Source: Shinella zoogloeoides
Lineage (GTDB): Bacteria > Pseudomonadota > Alphaproteobacteria > Rhizobiales > Rhizobiaceae
Assembly: GCF_033705735.1 (NCBI RefSeq)
Contig: NZ_CP131130.1
Location: 1,181,001-1,245,000, forward strand
DNA length: 64,000 bases
Reading direction: 5' to 3'
In this document: positions 24,424-34,523 of the stretch, one piece after another
How the letters are laid out: every line of letters starts with the position of its first letter
Position numbering within the stretch: the first letter of the stretch is position 1
Program-made: the position numbers and the translations under genes
The notes under the pieces: generated by a model
Database searches by the model: none
The model's input: only the letters and a program-made list of their open reading frames with translations
What the model was told of the DNA's origin: nothing

Positions 24424-27351
24424 ATGCTTGAAAAGAACTATGATTCCGCAGCGGTCGAGCCGCGAATTGCCAAGATGTGGGAAGATGCGGATGCTTTCCG
24501 CGCCGGCGAGGGCGCAAAGCCCGGCGCCGAGACCTTCACCATCGTGATTCCGCCGCCGAACGTGACGGGCTCGCTGCATATGGGCCATGCCCTCAACAAC
24601 ACGCTGCAGGACATCATGGTCCGCTTCGAGCGCATGCGCGGCAAGGACGTGTTGTGGCAGCCGGGCATGGACCATGCCGGCATCGCGACCCAGATGGTCG
24701 TCGAGCGCAAGCTCGCCGCCGAGAAGCTTCCGGGCCGCCGCGAGATGGGCCGCGAGGCCTTCGTCGAGAAGGTCTGGGAGTGGAAGGCGGAATCGGGTGG
24801 CCTGATCTTCAACCAGCTGAAGCGCCTCGGCGCGTCCTGCGACTGGTCGCGCGAGCGCTTCACCATGGACGAGGGGCTTTCCGCCGCCGTCCTGGAAGTC
24901 TTCGTCTCGCTCTACAAGGAAGGCCTGATCTATCGCGGCAAGCGACTGGTCAACTGGGACCCGAAATTCGAGACGGCGATTTCCGACCTCGAGGTCGAGA
25001 ACCGGGAAGTCGACGGCCATATGTGGCACTTCAAGTATCCGCTGGCCGGCGGCGCCACCTATACCTATGTCGAGAAGGACGCCGACGGCAACGTCGTCTT
25101 CCAGGAAGAGCGCGACTACATTTCCATCGCCACCACCCGTCCCGAGACGATGCTGGGCGACGGCGCGGTCGCCGTCCATCCGTCCGACGAGCGCTATGCG
25201 CCCATCGTCGGCAAGCTCTGCGAGATTCCGGTCGGTCCGAAGGAGCATCGCCGTCTCATCCCGATCATCACCGACGAATATCCGGAGAAGGATTTCGGCT
25301 CCGGTGCGGTGAAGATCACCGGCGCGCACGACTTCAACGACTACCAGGTCGCCCGCCGCAACAATATCCCGCTCTACCGGCTGATGGACACGCAGGCTTC
25401 CATGCGCGCCGACGGCGAGCCCTACGCCGTCTACGCCGCCCAGGCGCTGGAGATCGCCAAGTCCGGCGACGTTCCGAGCGAGGCGGAAGTCGACGACATC
25501 AATCTCGTACCGGACGAATATCGCGGCCTCGACCGCTACGAGGCGCGTAAGCGCATCGTCGAGGCGATCAATGCCGAAGGCCTTGCCGTTACCGTCAAGG
25601 ACGCCGAGGGCAACGCCGTTCCCTATGTCGAGAACAAGAAGGTCATGCAGCCCTTCGGCGACCGCTCCGGCGTCGTCATCGAGCCGATGCTGACCGACCA
25701 GTGGTTCGCCGATGCCGCGACGCTGGCCAAGCCCGCCATCGCCTCCGTCCGCGAGGGCCGCACCAACTTCGTTCCGAAGAACTGGGAAAAGACCTATTTC
25801 GAGTGGATGGAGAACATCGAGCCCTGGTGCATCTCCCGCCAGCTCTGGTGGGGTCACCAGATTCCGGCCTGGTACGGCCCGGACGGCCAGGTCTTCGTCG
25901 AGAAGACCGAGGAAGAGGCGCTGCACGCCGCCATCCAGCACTACATCGCCCATGAAGGCCCGTGGAAGGCCTGGGTCGAGGAGAAGCTGGAGAATTTTGC
26001 GCCGGGCGAGATCCTGACGCGTGACGAGGACGTGCTCGACACCTGGTTCTCCTCCGCGCTCTGGCCGTTCTCGACGCTCGGCTGGCCGGAGCAGACGAAG
26101 GAACTGGAGAAATATTACCAGACCGACGTTCTCGTCACCGGCTTTGACATCATCTTCTTCTGGGTCGCCCGCATGATGATGATGGGCCTGCACTTCATGA
26201 AGGACGAGTTCGGCAACCCGGTCGAGCCGTTCCACACCGTCTATGTCCATGCGCTGGTGCGCGACAAGAACGGGCAGAAGATGTCGAAGTCCAAGGGCAA
26301 CGTCATCGACCCGCTCGAGCTGATCGACGAATATGGCGCGGACGCGCTGCGCTTCACGCTGGCGATCATGGCCGCACAGGGCCGCGACGTGAAGCTCGAC
26401 CCGGCGCGCATTGCCGGTTACCGCAACTTCGGCACCAAGCTGTGGAACGCCACGCGCTTTGCCGAGATGAACGGCGTGAAGACCGATCCGCATTTCGTGC
26501 CGGAAACGGCCTCGCTGACGATCAATCGCTGGATCCTGACGGAGCTCGCCCGCACGGCGCGCGACGTTACCGAGGCAATCGAGACCTACCGCTTCAACGA
26601 CGCGGCCGGCACGCTCTACCGCTTCATCTGGAACCAGTTCTGCGATTGGTATCTGGAACTGCTGAAGCCGGTCTTCAGTGGCGAGGACGAAGCGGCCAAG
26701 GCGGAATCGCAGGCTTGCGCGGCCTATGTGCTGGAGGAGACCTACAAGCTCCTGCACCCGTTCATGCCCTTCATGACGGAAGAGCTCTGGGCGCACACGG
26801 CGGGCGAGGGCGTAACGCGCGAAAGCATGATCTGCCATGCCGAATGGCCGGCGCCCGCCTATGCGGACGAGGCTGCAGCCGACGAGATCAACTGGCTGGT
26901 CGACCTCGTCTCCGGCATCCGCTCGGTCCGCGCCGAGATGAACGTGCCGCCGAGCGCGACGGCGCCGCTGGTCGTCGTCGGCGCAGGCGCGCTGACCAGG
27001 GCGCGGCTCGCCACGCATGACTCGGCCATCCGCCGTCTCGCCCGCGTGGAGGACATCCGCCTCGAGGACGCAGCGCCCAAGGGTGCGGCCCAGATCGTCG
27101 TCGGCGAGGCGACCGTCTGCCTGCCGCTCGGCAAACTGATCGACCTGGCCGCCGAAAAGGCCCGCCTGGAAAAGGCGATCGACAAGGCGAAGGCCGAAGC
27201 CGGCCGCATTCAGGGCAAGCTCTCGAACGAGAAGTTTGTCGCCAATGCCAAGCCCGAAGTGGTCGAGGCCGAGCGCGAGCGTTTCACCGAGTTGGAGCAG
27301 CAGCTTGCCAGCCTTTCCGTGGCTTTGACGCGTGTCAGCGAAGCAGGCTGA
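24424..27351 (+). CDS. valS: Valyl-tRNA synthetase
   Basis: A 975-residue class I synthetase that charges tRNA-Val in the cytoplasm. PPPNVTGSLHMGHALNNT (HIGH-type motif near residue 45) and KMSKSKGNVIDP (near residue 620) are both intact. A central editing domain, an anticodon-binding domain (NQFCDWYLELLKP) and a C-terminal coiled coil (about 905-975, AAEKARLEKAIDKAKAEAGR) are present. The frame stays open far upstream, but the real start is MLEKNYDSAAVEPR at 24424, after the popZ terminator. Confidence 0.98.
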   Translation: MLEKNYDSAAVEPRIAKMWEDADAFRAGEGAKPGAETFTIVIPPPNVTGSLHMGHALNNTLQDIMVRFERMRGKDVLWQPGMDHAGIATQMVVERKLAAEKLPGRREMGREAFVEKVWEWKAESGGLIFNQLKRLGASCDWSRERFTMDEGLSAAVLEVFVSLYKEGLIYRGKRLVNWDPKFETAISDLEVENREVDGHMWHFKYPLAGGATYTYVEKDADGNVVFQEERDYISIATTRPETMLGDGAVAVHPSDERYAPIVGKLCEIPVGPKEHRRLIPIITDEYPEKDFGSGAVKITGAHDFNDYQVARRNNIPLYRLMDTQASMRADGEPYAVYAAQALEIAKSGDVPSEAEVDDINLVPDEYRGLDRYEARKRIVEAINAEGLAVTVKDAEGNAVPYVENKKVMQPFGDRSGVVIEPMLTDQWFADAATLAKPAIASVREGRTNFVPKNWEKTYFEWMENIEPWCISRQLWWGHQIPAWYGPDGQVFVEKTEEEALHAAIQHYIAHEGPWKAWVEEKLENFAPGEILTRDEDVLDTWFSSALWPFSTLGWPEQTKELEKYYQTDVLVTGFDIIFFWVARMMMMGLHFMKDEFGNPVEPFHTVYVHALVRDKNGQKMSKSKGNVIDPLELIDEYGADALRFTLAIMAAQGRDVKLDPARIAGYRNFGTKLWNATRFAEMNGVKTDPHFVPETASLTINRWILTELARTARDVTEAIETYRFNDAAGTLYRFIWNQFCDWYLELLKPVFSGEDEAAKAESQACAAYVLEETYKLLHPFMPFMTEELWAHTAGEGVTRESMICHAEWPAPAYADEAAADEINWLVDLVSGIRSVRAEMNVPPSATAPLVVVGAGALTRARLATHDSAIRRLARVEDIRLEDAAPKGAAQIVVGEATVCLPLGKLIDLAAEKARLEKAIDKAKAEAGRIQGKLSNEKFVANAKPEVVEAERERFTELEQQLASLSVALTRVSEAG

Positions 27352-27380
27352 TTCTACAGCCCGTCGTTGCAAAAGCCTGA

Positions 27381-27413
27381 AAAACCGCGCCGTTCACACG
27401 GCGCGGTTTTTTC
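27381..27413 (+). terminator. Intrinsic terminator after valS
   Basis: AAAACCGCGCCG (27381-27392) pairs with CGGCGCGGTTTT (27399-27410) and is followed by TTCG. Confidence 0.88.
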
Positions 27414-27696
27414 GTTCAGGGGTCGCGGATGCAAATTCCCCGATGTGTCCGAAAAGTGACATGCTGAAGTAGCGTTGAAACGTTCATCTATATTTTAGCG
27501 ATTTTTAAATGATTCTTGGAACATTATTTCGAGGCCTCGAATTGCTGAGGGGCTTCAAAAAAATCTTACGTAATTTTGCGAGCGGCATATGAGAATCACA
27601 GGCAAAAACTGGGATTTGCCAAGCCCGCACTCCTCTTCGATAGTCAGCTGCGAAATGGCGGTGGAGAGGCCGTCAGGGACATTTGGGGGAGCATGG
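27414..27696. other. AT-rich intergenic region before the FadL-family gene
   Basis: This 283-base gap is distinctly AT-rich compared with its neighbours and must hold the promoter of the porin gene. It includes a CGAGGCCTCG palindrome (27531-27540). No operator of a known regulator could be recognised, and no coding sequence is supported. Confidence 0.5.
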
Positions 27697-28851
27697 ATGA
27701 TCGGTAAGATCTTCAAGAATGGAATTCTCGCCGCCGTGGCGCTCGCCGCGCTGGCAAGCACGGCCGAAGCCGGCGGCTACAGCCGCGGCGAGGCCGACAC
27801 CGACATCCTGTTCGAAAGCGGCGACTTCATCTTCCGCGCTGGCGCGACCTACGTTTCCCCGCGACGGACGTTCAAGACGACGGGCGGAACGACGAACCAT
27901 GACGGGGTCTATACGAACGACTATTGGATCCCGAGCGTTGCCGCCAAAATCGGGGTATCCGAGAATTTCGCTTGCGCATTGACCTATACGCAGCCGTTTG
28001 GTGTCGACGCGACTTACGGTGCCGACGTTCGTGCTGCTCAGATCACCGCGGGCAATAACCCCTACAGCGACAAGGGATTCGAGACGAACGAATATGGTGC
28101 CACCTGCGACGTCAAATTTGACGCCGGCGCAGGCAAACTCCATCTTCTCGGCGGCGTATTCGTGCAGGATTTCAGCTATACTGCGATGGTCGAAGCCGGA
28201 GGGGCGTTGCCTGCAGGGCGGTTCCATCTCGAAGACGACGCTGCCCTTGGCTATCGCATTGGCGCCGCATACGAAATAACTGAATATGCTTTGCGTGTCT
28301 CCTTGATGTACCGCTCAAAGGTTGACCATGAGGCTGATGAAGGTGATTTCAGCTTTGTTCATCCATTGGCAGGCCCTGTAGTTCTACCGGCCACGGGGTA
28401 CGGTACGCTTCCTCAGTCCTTGAAGCTCTCCGCCCAAACAGGCGTTGCGCCCGGCTGGCTCATTTACGGATCGGTCAAATGGACTGACTGGAGCGTACTT
28501 GATGCGCTCAACTATGACATCGGCGGGGCCTCGGACCAGGACGTCTATAACTGGAAGGACGGCTGGACACTTCAGGCCGGCGTCGCCCATGTTTTCAACG
28601 AGAAGCTGACCGGTACCGTCAATCTGACCTGGGACAGCGGCGTCAGCACTGGCGCTGACATCCATGGCGACACGGTCACGCTCGGTGCAGGCATCCTGGC
28701 CAAGGTCGGACCCGGTGACCTGCGCTTCGGCGGTGGTATCAGCCATATGTCGTCCGGCAGCCAGTCCATATTGAAGGGCGCTACCTTCGATGCCACCGGC
28801 GGCGGCGGCTGGGCCTATGGCGTGACGGGGTCTTACAAGATCTCGTTCTGA
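27697..28851 (+). CDS. OmpP1/FadL-family outer membrane transporter
   Basis: A 384-residue protein starting MIGKIFKNGILAAVALAALA, a signal peptide ending TAEA near residue 25. The mature protein is a series of beta strands, with terminal GGGWAYGVTGSYKISF ending in an aromatic residue as for outer-membrane barrels. GAGGLSQ-type FadL features are only loosely kept, but the overall length and C-terminal strand pattern fit the OmpP1/FadL family, which passes long-chain fatty acids or other hydrophobic compounds. GGGGGA precedes the ATG. Its place after valS matches other rhizobia. Confidence 0.8.
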   Translation: MIGKIFKNGILAAVALAALASTAEAGGYSRGEADTDILFESGDFIFRAGATYVSPRRTFKTTGGTTNHDGVYTNDYWIPSVAAKIGVSENFACALTYTQPFGVDATYGADVRAAQITAGNNPYSDKGFETNEYGATCDVKFDAGAGKLHLLGGVFVQDFSYTAMVEAGGALPAGRFHLEDDAALGYRIGAAYEITEYALRVSLMYRSKVDHEADEGDFSFVHPLAGPVVLPATGYGTLPQSLKLSAQTGVAPGWLIYGSVKWTDWSVLDALNYDIGGASDQDVYNWKDGWTLQAGVAHVFNEKLTGTVNLTWDSGVSTGADIHGDTVTLGAGILAKVGPGDLRFGGGISHMSSGSQSILKGATFDATGGGGWAYGVTGSYKISF

Positions 28852-28875
28852 ACCGACGGTTTTCGATCCGGAATC

Positions 28876-28906
28876 GGGCTCGGCGTCATAGCCGGGCCCT
28901 TTTTCT
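28876..28906 (+). terminator. Intrinsic terminator after the FadL-family gene
   Basis: GGGCTCGGC (28876-28884) pairs with GCCGGGCCC (28891-28899), one G-U pair included, followed by TTTTTCTT. Confidence 0.8.
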
Positions 28907-29212
28907 TGGTTAATGTTCCGTTGCTGCCGGTCACCTCTCATGGGGAAACCGTAGCGACCTCTGAAAATATGTGACGGAATCGCAACACATTTTTTTCCAG
29001 AGTTTGCTACACCCATGGGCAAGCGACGAAATGTCCATTTCCCGCCACAAACGGGGCGCAGCGATAGGGGCATGTAGACGCGTGGAACCGCGCCAAGGGA
29101 AACCATGAGCCAGCCGATGTCATTGTCGCCGGAACTGCCGGAAACCCGCACGAGACCCGTGCATTTCCGGTTCGGTACGGACAGGAAGGCAAGGCGCGGA
29201 ATTGTTGAAGTG
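28907..29212. other. Intergenic region upstream of exoR
   Basis: A 306-base stretch between the porin terminator and exoR. It contains an AT-rich part (28960-29005, with a run of seven T) that may hold the promoter. I recognise no defined operator and no convincing small gene. Confidence 0.4.
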
Positions 29213-30016
29213 ATGCCCAAGTCCGAGTTGTTGCCGATGAAAGTACTGGTAATGGGCCTTTGCCTCTCGCTGTCCTCCTGGATGGCGCCCCAGGCCCTCG
29301 CATTCGATCCCCAGGCCGGCGTCAGCAAGGAAAGCGGTCCCTTCGACCTCTTCAAGTTCGGTTTCTTCTCCTACAAGGAAGGGCGCAAGAGCGACGCCGT
29401 CGAGGCCTACCGCTACGCGGCGGAAAAGGGCCATACCGGTTCGCGCTGGGCGCTCGCCAACATGTATGCCGACGGCGACGGCGTGCCGGAGAACGACCTC
29501 GAAGCCTTCAAGATCTACAGCGAGATCGCCCAGGCCGGCGTCGAGCCGGGCTCGGAAGACACCGGCTACTTCGCCAATGCATTGATCGCGCTCGCCAGCT
29601 ATTACCGCCGCGGCATTCCCGACAGTCCTGTCAAGATCGACCTCTCGCAGGCGCGCCAGCTCTATTTCCAGGCGGCTTCCGCCTTCGGCATTCCGGAAGC
29701 GCAGTTCCAGCTCGGCCGCATGATGCTGACGGGCGAGGGCGGTTCGGTCAGCGTCCATCAGGCCAAGAAATGGCTGAACCGCGCTCGCAACAACGGCCAT
29801 GCCGGCGCCATGGGCCTCTTCGGCAACATCATCTTCCAGGAAGGCGATACCGCCCGCGGCCTTGCCATGATGACCGCGGCCCTCGACCATTGTCTGCCCA
29901 AGGACTGTGCCTGGCTGCAGGCCAATCAGGAAGAGGCCTTCTCCGTCGCAAGCGAGGAGGACCGCCGCAAAGGCGTCGCGCTCGCGCAGAGCATCCGCTT
30001 CAATCCCAACGAATAA
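29213..30016 (+). CDS. exoR: ExoR, periplasmic Sel1-repeat inhibitor of ExoS-ChvI
   Basis: A 267-residue protein, the same size as ExoR of Sinorhizobium. After a signal peptide (hydrophobic core VLVMGLCLSLSSW, cut near ALA) the mature protein starts FDPQAGVSKESGPFDLFKFG, closely like known ExoR. Sel1 repeats follow (AVEAYRYAAEKGHTGSRWAL, ARQLYFQAASAFGIPEAQFQL, AKKWLNRARNNGHAGAMGLF). In rhizobia periplasmic ExoR holds the ExoS-ChvI system inactive, repressing succinoglycan and promoting motility; acid-triggered proteolysis releases it. The start is chosen at 29213; an ATG at 29237 is an alternative. Confidence 0.9.
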   Translation: MPKSELLPMKVLVMGLCLSLSSWMAPQALAFDPQAGVSKESGPFDLFKFGFFSYKEGRKSDAVEAYRYAAEKGHTGSRWALANMYADGDGVPENDLEAFKIYSEIAQAGVEPGSEDTGYFANALIALASYYRRGIPDSPVKIDLSQARQLYFQAASAFGIPEAQFQLGRMMLTGEGGSVSVHQAKKWLNRARNNGHAGAMGLFGNIIFQEGDTARGLAMMTAALDHCLPKDCAWLQANQEEAFSVASEEDRRKGVALAQSIRFNPNE

Positions 30017-30036
30017 GCGCGCCTCGCCGCGAAAAG

Positions 30037-30834
30037 CTACGCGGCAAAATCCAGCAGCGCCACGACCGGCACGTGGTCGGACGGCTTTTCCCAGTTGCGC
30101 ACATGCTTTTCGACAGCCGTCGAGATGAGGCGGTCCGAGGCTTCCGCCGACAGCATGAGATGATCGATGCGGATGCCGAAATTCTTCGGCCAGCATCCCC
30201 CCTGGTAATCCCAGAACGTATAGAGCGGCACGCCGTCGGACGTGGCGCGCACCGCATCGGTGAGGCCGAGGTTTTCGAGGCGCCGGAAGGCTTGCCGGGT
30301 CGGGGGCAGGTAGAGGGCGTCCCGCTCCCAGACCTTGACGTCCCAGCAATCGTGCGGCTCGGGGATGACATTGTAGTCGCCGGCGAGCACCAGCGGCTCC
30401 TCCAGCGCCAGCCGGTTCTCGGCAAAGGCGACGAGCCGGTCCATCCAGGCGAGCTTGTAGGGATATTTCACCGGATCGTCCGCCGGATTGCCGTTCGGCA
30501 GGTAGATCGAGCAGACGCGGATCGCGCCGCCCTCGACGGAGAACACGCCCTCGATGAAGCGCGCCTGTTCGTCGCCCTCGCCGCCGGGAAGGCCGCGGTT
30601 CACCTCGTCGGGGCGGATCTTCGAGAGGAGCGCGACGCCGTTGAAACCCTTCTGGCCATGCGTCTCGACGTGATAGCCGAGCGCTTCAATCTCGCTACGC
30701 GGAAAGCTCTCGTCGACGGTCTTGATTTCCTGCAGCGCGACGATGTCCGGGGCCGATTCCCTGAGCCAGGCGAGGAGGTTGTCGATGCGTGCCCGCACGC
30801 CGTTGATGTTCCAGGTGGCAATCTTGATCGGCAT
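30037..30834 (-). CDS. xthA: Exodeoxyribonuclease III
   Basis: A 265-residue exonuclease/endonuclease/phosphatase-family enzyme of base-excision repair that cuts at abasic sites and removes 3' blocks. Start MPIKIATWNINGVRARI is typical. Metal and catalytic residues are seen in LQEIKT, SIYLPNGN, LAGDYNVIPEPHD, RIDHLML and SDHVPV. It is convergent with exoR and ends 20 bases away. The start codon ATG is at 30834, 23 bases after the erpA gene end. Confidence 0.96.
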   Translation of the reverse strand: MPIKIATWNINGVRARIDNLLAWLRESAPDIVALQEIKTVDESFPRSEIEALGYHVETHGQKGFNGVALLSKIRPDEVNRGLPGGEGDEQARFIEGVFSVEGGAIRVCSIYLPNGNPADDPVKYPYKLAWMDRLVAFAENRLALEEPLVLAGDYNVIPEPHDCWDVKVWERDALYLPPTRQAFRRLENLGLTDAVRATSDGVPLYTFWDYQGGCWPKNFGIRIDHLMLSAEASDRLISTAVEKHVRNWEKPSDHVPVVALLDFAA

Positions 30835-30857
30835 GCGGGTTCCTGTCGGGTTTCTGT

Positions 30858-31190
30858 TTAGATCGAGAAACTGGTGCCGCAGCCGCAGCTTGCGACGGCG
30901 TTCGGGTTCTTGATCTGGAAGGACTGGCCGAGCAGGTTGTCGACAAAGTCGATCTCGGATCCGTCCATGTAGACGAGGGAGAGCTGGTCGATCAGCACTT
31001 TCGCATCGTCCTTTTCGAGCACCAGGTCGTCGTCCTGCTGGTCCTCGACAAGGTCGAACTTGTAGGAAAAGCCGGAGCAGCCGCCGCCCTCGACGGAAAC
31101 GCGCAGCGCCTGCTTTTCCGGCGACGAGCCGAGGATCGAGGCGATGCGCCGTGCCGCGGCGTCGGATAGGGTTACGAGCTTGTCGGTCAT
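30858..31190 (-). CDS. erpA: Iron-sulfur cluster insertion protein (A-type carrier)
   Basis: A 110-residue HesB/IscA-family protein. The three cluster-binding cysteines lie in VEGGGCSGFSYKF and ASCGCGTSF, with the family's usual spacing. It receives Fe-S clusters from the assembly machinery and delivers them to target proteins. It is upstream of xthA on the same strand and probably cotranscribed. Similarity to ErpA rather than IscA rests on genome context in rhizobia, so the exact name is moderate. Confidence 0.88.
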   Translation of the reverse strand: MTDKLVTLSDAAARRIASILGSSPEKQALRVSVEGGGCSGFSYKFDLVEDQQDDDLVLEKDDAKVLIDQLSLVYMDGSEIDFVDNLLGQSFQIKNPNAVASCGCGTSFSI

Positions 31191-31409
31191 GTCTGCCTCC
31201 TGCCGGGGTCAAGATCCGGAGAGAATCGCTTGTCTCACACGGCCGGCAAATGAGATGCCGAACGGTCCTGCTGTCACACGATGCCTGAAGCAAATCCCTG
31301 AAAAGACTTGTCTTTCAAGCACGGCTTGCAGCCGGACTTGCCGCTATGCACACTATAGGTATGAAGGCATTGAGGCCGCGTCAATGGGCGGCGTGAATGC
31401 AGGTGACGA

Positions 31410-32630
31410 ATGACGTTTGACAGATATGCGCTCGGTTTCGGCGCGGGACAGCGCGCCATCTACGCTTCCGACCCCTGGGCGACCCGCGGGCGGCTCTTTC
31501 CCGAGCCGGAAAGCCCGACGCGCTCGGATTTCCAGCGCGACCGCGACCGCATCGTCCACACCACCGCCTTCCGCCGCCTCAAGCACAAGACGCAGGTCTT
31601 CATCGCCGCCGACGGCGACCACTATCGCACCCGGCTGACCCACACGATCGAGGTCGCGCAGATCGCCCGCGCGCTGGCCCGCGCCCTGAAGCTCGACGAG
31701 GACCTCGCCGAAGGCGTCGCGCTGGTGCACGATTTCGGCCACACGCCCTTCGGCCATACCGGCGAGGATGCGCTGCACGAGGTGCTGGAACCCTTCGGCG
31801 GCTTCGACCACAATGCCCAGTCGCTGCGCATCGTCACCAAGCTGGAGCGCCGCTATGCCGATTTCGACGGCCTCAACCTCACCTGGGAAAGCCTCGAAGG
31901 CCTCGTCAAGCACAACGGCCCGCTGATCGGCCCGACGGGGGAGTGCACGCACGGCGACGACGTGCCGCGCCCGATCCTCGAATATTGCGCCGTGCACGAT
32001 CTGGAACTGTCCAGCTTCGCCAGTCTGGAGGCGCAGGTGGCGGCGATTGCCGACGACATCGCTTACAACACCCATGATATCGACGACGGCCTGCGCTCCG
32101 GCTATCTCGAATTCGAGATGCTGGAGGAGGTGCCGTTCCTCGCGCGGCTGATGAAGGAAGTGCACGACCGTTATCCGGGGCTGGAAGAGCCGCGCTTCAC
32201 CCACGAGATCATGCGCCGCCAGATCACCGCCATGGTGGAGGACGTCATCGGCTACGCCCAGCAGGCGATCCACGACGAGCGCCCGGAAAGCGCCGACGAC
32301 GTGCGCAAGGCCCATCGCTGCCTTGCGACCTTCTCCGAGGAAATGGCGGTGACGGACCGGCAGATCAAGAAACTGCTGTTCTCTCGCATCTACCGCCACC
32401 CGGAAGTGATGCGGGTGCGCGCCAACGCCGCCTCGATCCTGACGGACCTCTACCACGCCTATATGGACGACCCGCAACTCATGCAGGGGCATTATTGGGT
32501 GGACCGTATCGCGACCATGCCGGAATCGGCTCGTGCCCGTCATGTCGGCGATTATCTCGCCGGAATGACCGACAATTACGCGATAGACACGCATCGGCGG
32601 CTGTTTGACCATACCCCGGAATTGCGATAG
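31410..32630 (+). CDS. dgt: dGTPase-like deoxynucleotide triphosphohydrolase
   Basis: A 406-residue HD-domain enzyme that hydrolyses dGTP (or other dNTPs) to the nucleoside and triphosphate. HD-domain ligands are seen in [20 protein letters not shown] (His near residue 75) and [15 protein letters not shown] (His-Asp near 108). The size fits the type-2 dGTPase-like family. It is followed 69 bases later by argS, as in other rhizobia. The 219-base gap from erpA has a likely shared promoter region with nothing more identified. Confidence 0.94.
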   Translation: MTFDRYALGFGAGQRAIYASDPWATRGRLFPEPESPTRSDFQRDRDRIVHTTAFRRLKHKTQVFIAADGDHYRTRLTHTIEVAQIARALARALKLDEDLAEGVALVHDFGHTPFGHTGEDALHEVLEPFGGFDHNAQSLRIVTKLERRYADFDGLNLTWESLEGLVKHNGPLIGPTGECTHGDDVPRPILEYCAVHDLELSSFASLEAQVAAIADDIAYNTHDIDDGLRSGYLEFEMLEEVPFLARLMKEVHDRYPGLEEPRFTHEIMRRQITAMVEDVIGYAQQAIHDERPESADDVRKAHRCLATFSEEMAVTDRQIKKLLFSRIYRHPEVMRVRANAASILTDLYHAYMDDPQLMQGHYWVDRIATMPESARARHVGDYLAGMTDNYAIDTHRRLFDHTPELR

Positions 32631-32699
32631 TCACCCGCCCACCTGAACTTCTTCGCAGGCCTGGCCCCCGCAGGGCGCCGCTGCGCGTGGATGGACGAG

Positions 32700-34460
32700 A
32701 TGAACCTTTTTACTGATTTCGACAGCAGAATCAAAACCGTGCTCGAAGGTCTCGAGATCGTGCGCGAAAAGCGATCCGAGCTCGATTTCGGTCGAATCAG
32801 CGTCGAGCCGCCGCGCGACCAGAGCCATGGCGATGTCGCGACCAATGCGGCGATGGTTCTTGCCAAGCCGCTCGGCCTCAATCCGCGGGCGCTGGCCGAC
32901 CTCATCGTCGCCGAGCTGAAGAACGATCCCGAGGTCGCCGATGTCAGCGTGGCGGGCCCGGGCTTCATCAACGTCCGCCTTTCCGTTCCCTACTGGCAGA
33001 AGCTGCTTGCCGCTGTGATCGCGGCCGGCACGGATTACGGCCGCGGTTCGCTCGGCGCCGGCCGCAAGGTCAATGTCGAATATGTCTCGGCCAATCCCAC
33101 GGGGCCGATGCATGTCGGCCATTGCCGTGGCGCGGTGGTGGGCGATGCGCTTGCCAACCTGCTCGGCTTTGCCGGCTATGACGTCACCAAGGAATATTAC
33201 ATCAACGACGCCGGTTCGCAGATCGACGTGCTGGCGCGCTCGGCCTTCCTGCGGTACCGCGAGGCGCTGGGCGAGGCGATCGGCGAAATTCCGTCGGGCC
33301 TCTATCCGGGCGATTATCTGGTTCCCGTCGGTGAGGCGCTAGCTGCCGAGCACGGTACGTCGCTGCGCGCCATGCCCGAGCATCAGTGGATGCCGATCGT
33401 CAAGGAAAAGACCATCGCGATGATGATGGCGATGATCCGTGAGGACCTCGCAGCCCTCAACGTGCATCACGATGTCTTCTTCTCGGAGCGTTCGCTGCAT
33501 GCCGGAAACGGCGCGCCGATCCGCACCGCCATCAACGACCTGACCTTCAAGGGCCATGTCTACAAGGGCGTGCTGCCGCCGCCGAAGGGACAGCTTCCGG
33601 AAGACTGGGAAGACCGCGAGCAGACGCTCTTCCGCTCGACGGAAGTGGGTGACGATATCGACCGCCCGCTGATCAAGTCGGATGGTTCCTATACTTACTT
33701 CGCCGCCGACGTTGCCTACTTCAAGGACAAGTTCGACCGCGGCTTCGAAGAGATGATCTACGTGCTCGGCGCCGACCATGGCGGTTACGTCAAGCGTCTG
33801 GAGGCCGTCGCTCGCGCCGTCTCCGAAGGTAAGGCCAAGCTGACCGTGCTGCTGTGCCAGCTCGTCAAGCTCTACCGTAACGGCGAGCCCGTGAAGATGT
33901 CGAAGCGTTCGGGCGATTTCGTCACGCTGCGTGACGTGGTCGAGGAAGTCGGCCGCGATTCGGTGCGCTTCATGATGCTCTACCGCAAGAACAGCGAGCC
34001 GCTCGACTTCGACTTCGCCAAGGTGACGGAGCAGTCCAAGGACAATCCGGTCTTCTATGTGCAGTATGCCCATGCTCGTTGCATGTCGGTGTTCCGGCAG
34101 GCCGCCGAAGCCTTCCCGGGCCTCGATATAGCCTCGCTCGATCTGGCCGGCGCGATCGCCGGAAACATCTCGGATTCCAGTGAGTTGCAGCTTCTCGCCA
34201 AGCTGGCGGAATATCCCCGCGTGGTCGAAGGCGCAGCACTCGCGCAGGAGCCTCATCGCATCGCGTTTTATCTCTATGATCTTGCCAGCGCGTTCCATGC
34301 GCACTGGAACAAAGGTAAGGAACAGCCGGAATTACGGTTTGTTAACGATAAAAATAGAGAATTGAGTATCGCCAGACTTGGGCTGGTGCACGCTGTCGCG
34401 TCTGTTCTTAAGTCGGGCCTGTCCATTACAGGCACCGCAGCACCGGATGAAATGCGATAA
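32700..34460 (+). CDS. argS: Arginyl-tRNA synthetase
   Basis: A 586-residue class I synthetase. [20 protein letters not shown] (HIGH-type, near residue 130) and [16 protein letters not shown] (near 400) are intact. The N-terminal Add1 domain (residues about 1-110) and C-terminal DALR anticodon domain (about 460-586, ending GTAAPDEMR) complete the fold. The start MNLFTDF at 32700 is preferred over an ATG three codons upstream. Confidence 0.97.
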   Translation: MNLFTDFDSRIKTVLEGLEIVREKRSELDFGRISVEPPRDQSHGDVATNAAMVLAKPLGLNPRALADLIVAELKNDPEVADVSVAGPGFINVRLSVPYWQKLLAAVIAAGTDYGRGSLGAGRKVNVEYVSANPTGPMHVGHCRGAVVGDALANLLGFAGYDVTKEYYINDAGSQIDVLARSAFLRYREALGEAIGEIPSGLYPGDYLVPVGEALAAEHGTSLRAMPEHQWMPIVKEKTIAMMMAMIREDLAALNVHHDVFFSERSLHAGNGAPIRTAINDLTFKGHVYKGVLPPPKGQLPEDWEDREQTLFRSTEVGDDIDRPLIKSDGSYTYFAADVAYFKDKFDRGFEEMIYVLGADHGGYVKRLEAVARAVSEGKAKLTVLLCQLVKLYRNGEPVKMSKRSGDFVTLRDVVEEVGRDSVRFMMLYRKNSEPLDFDFAKVTEQSKDNPVFYVQYAHARCMSVFRQAAEAFPGLDIASLDLAGAIAGNISDSSELQLLAKLAEYPRVVEGAALAQEPHRIAFYLYDLASAFHAHWNKGKEQPELRFVNDKNRELSIARLGLVHAVASVLKSGLSITGTAAPDEMR

Positions 34461-34523
34461 CGTCACCATTTGCCCACAATAAGCTGGCAAACGCGTCTTT
34501 GTAGCTTGTGAGTGGGAAGCAGT

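Noticed and set aside
24385-27372. A 995-codon open frame antisense to valS
   Set aside because: It arises from GC-rich codon bias of valS on the other strand; it shows no family motif and its composition is that of a mirror frame.
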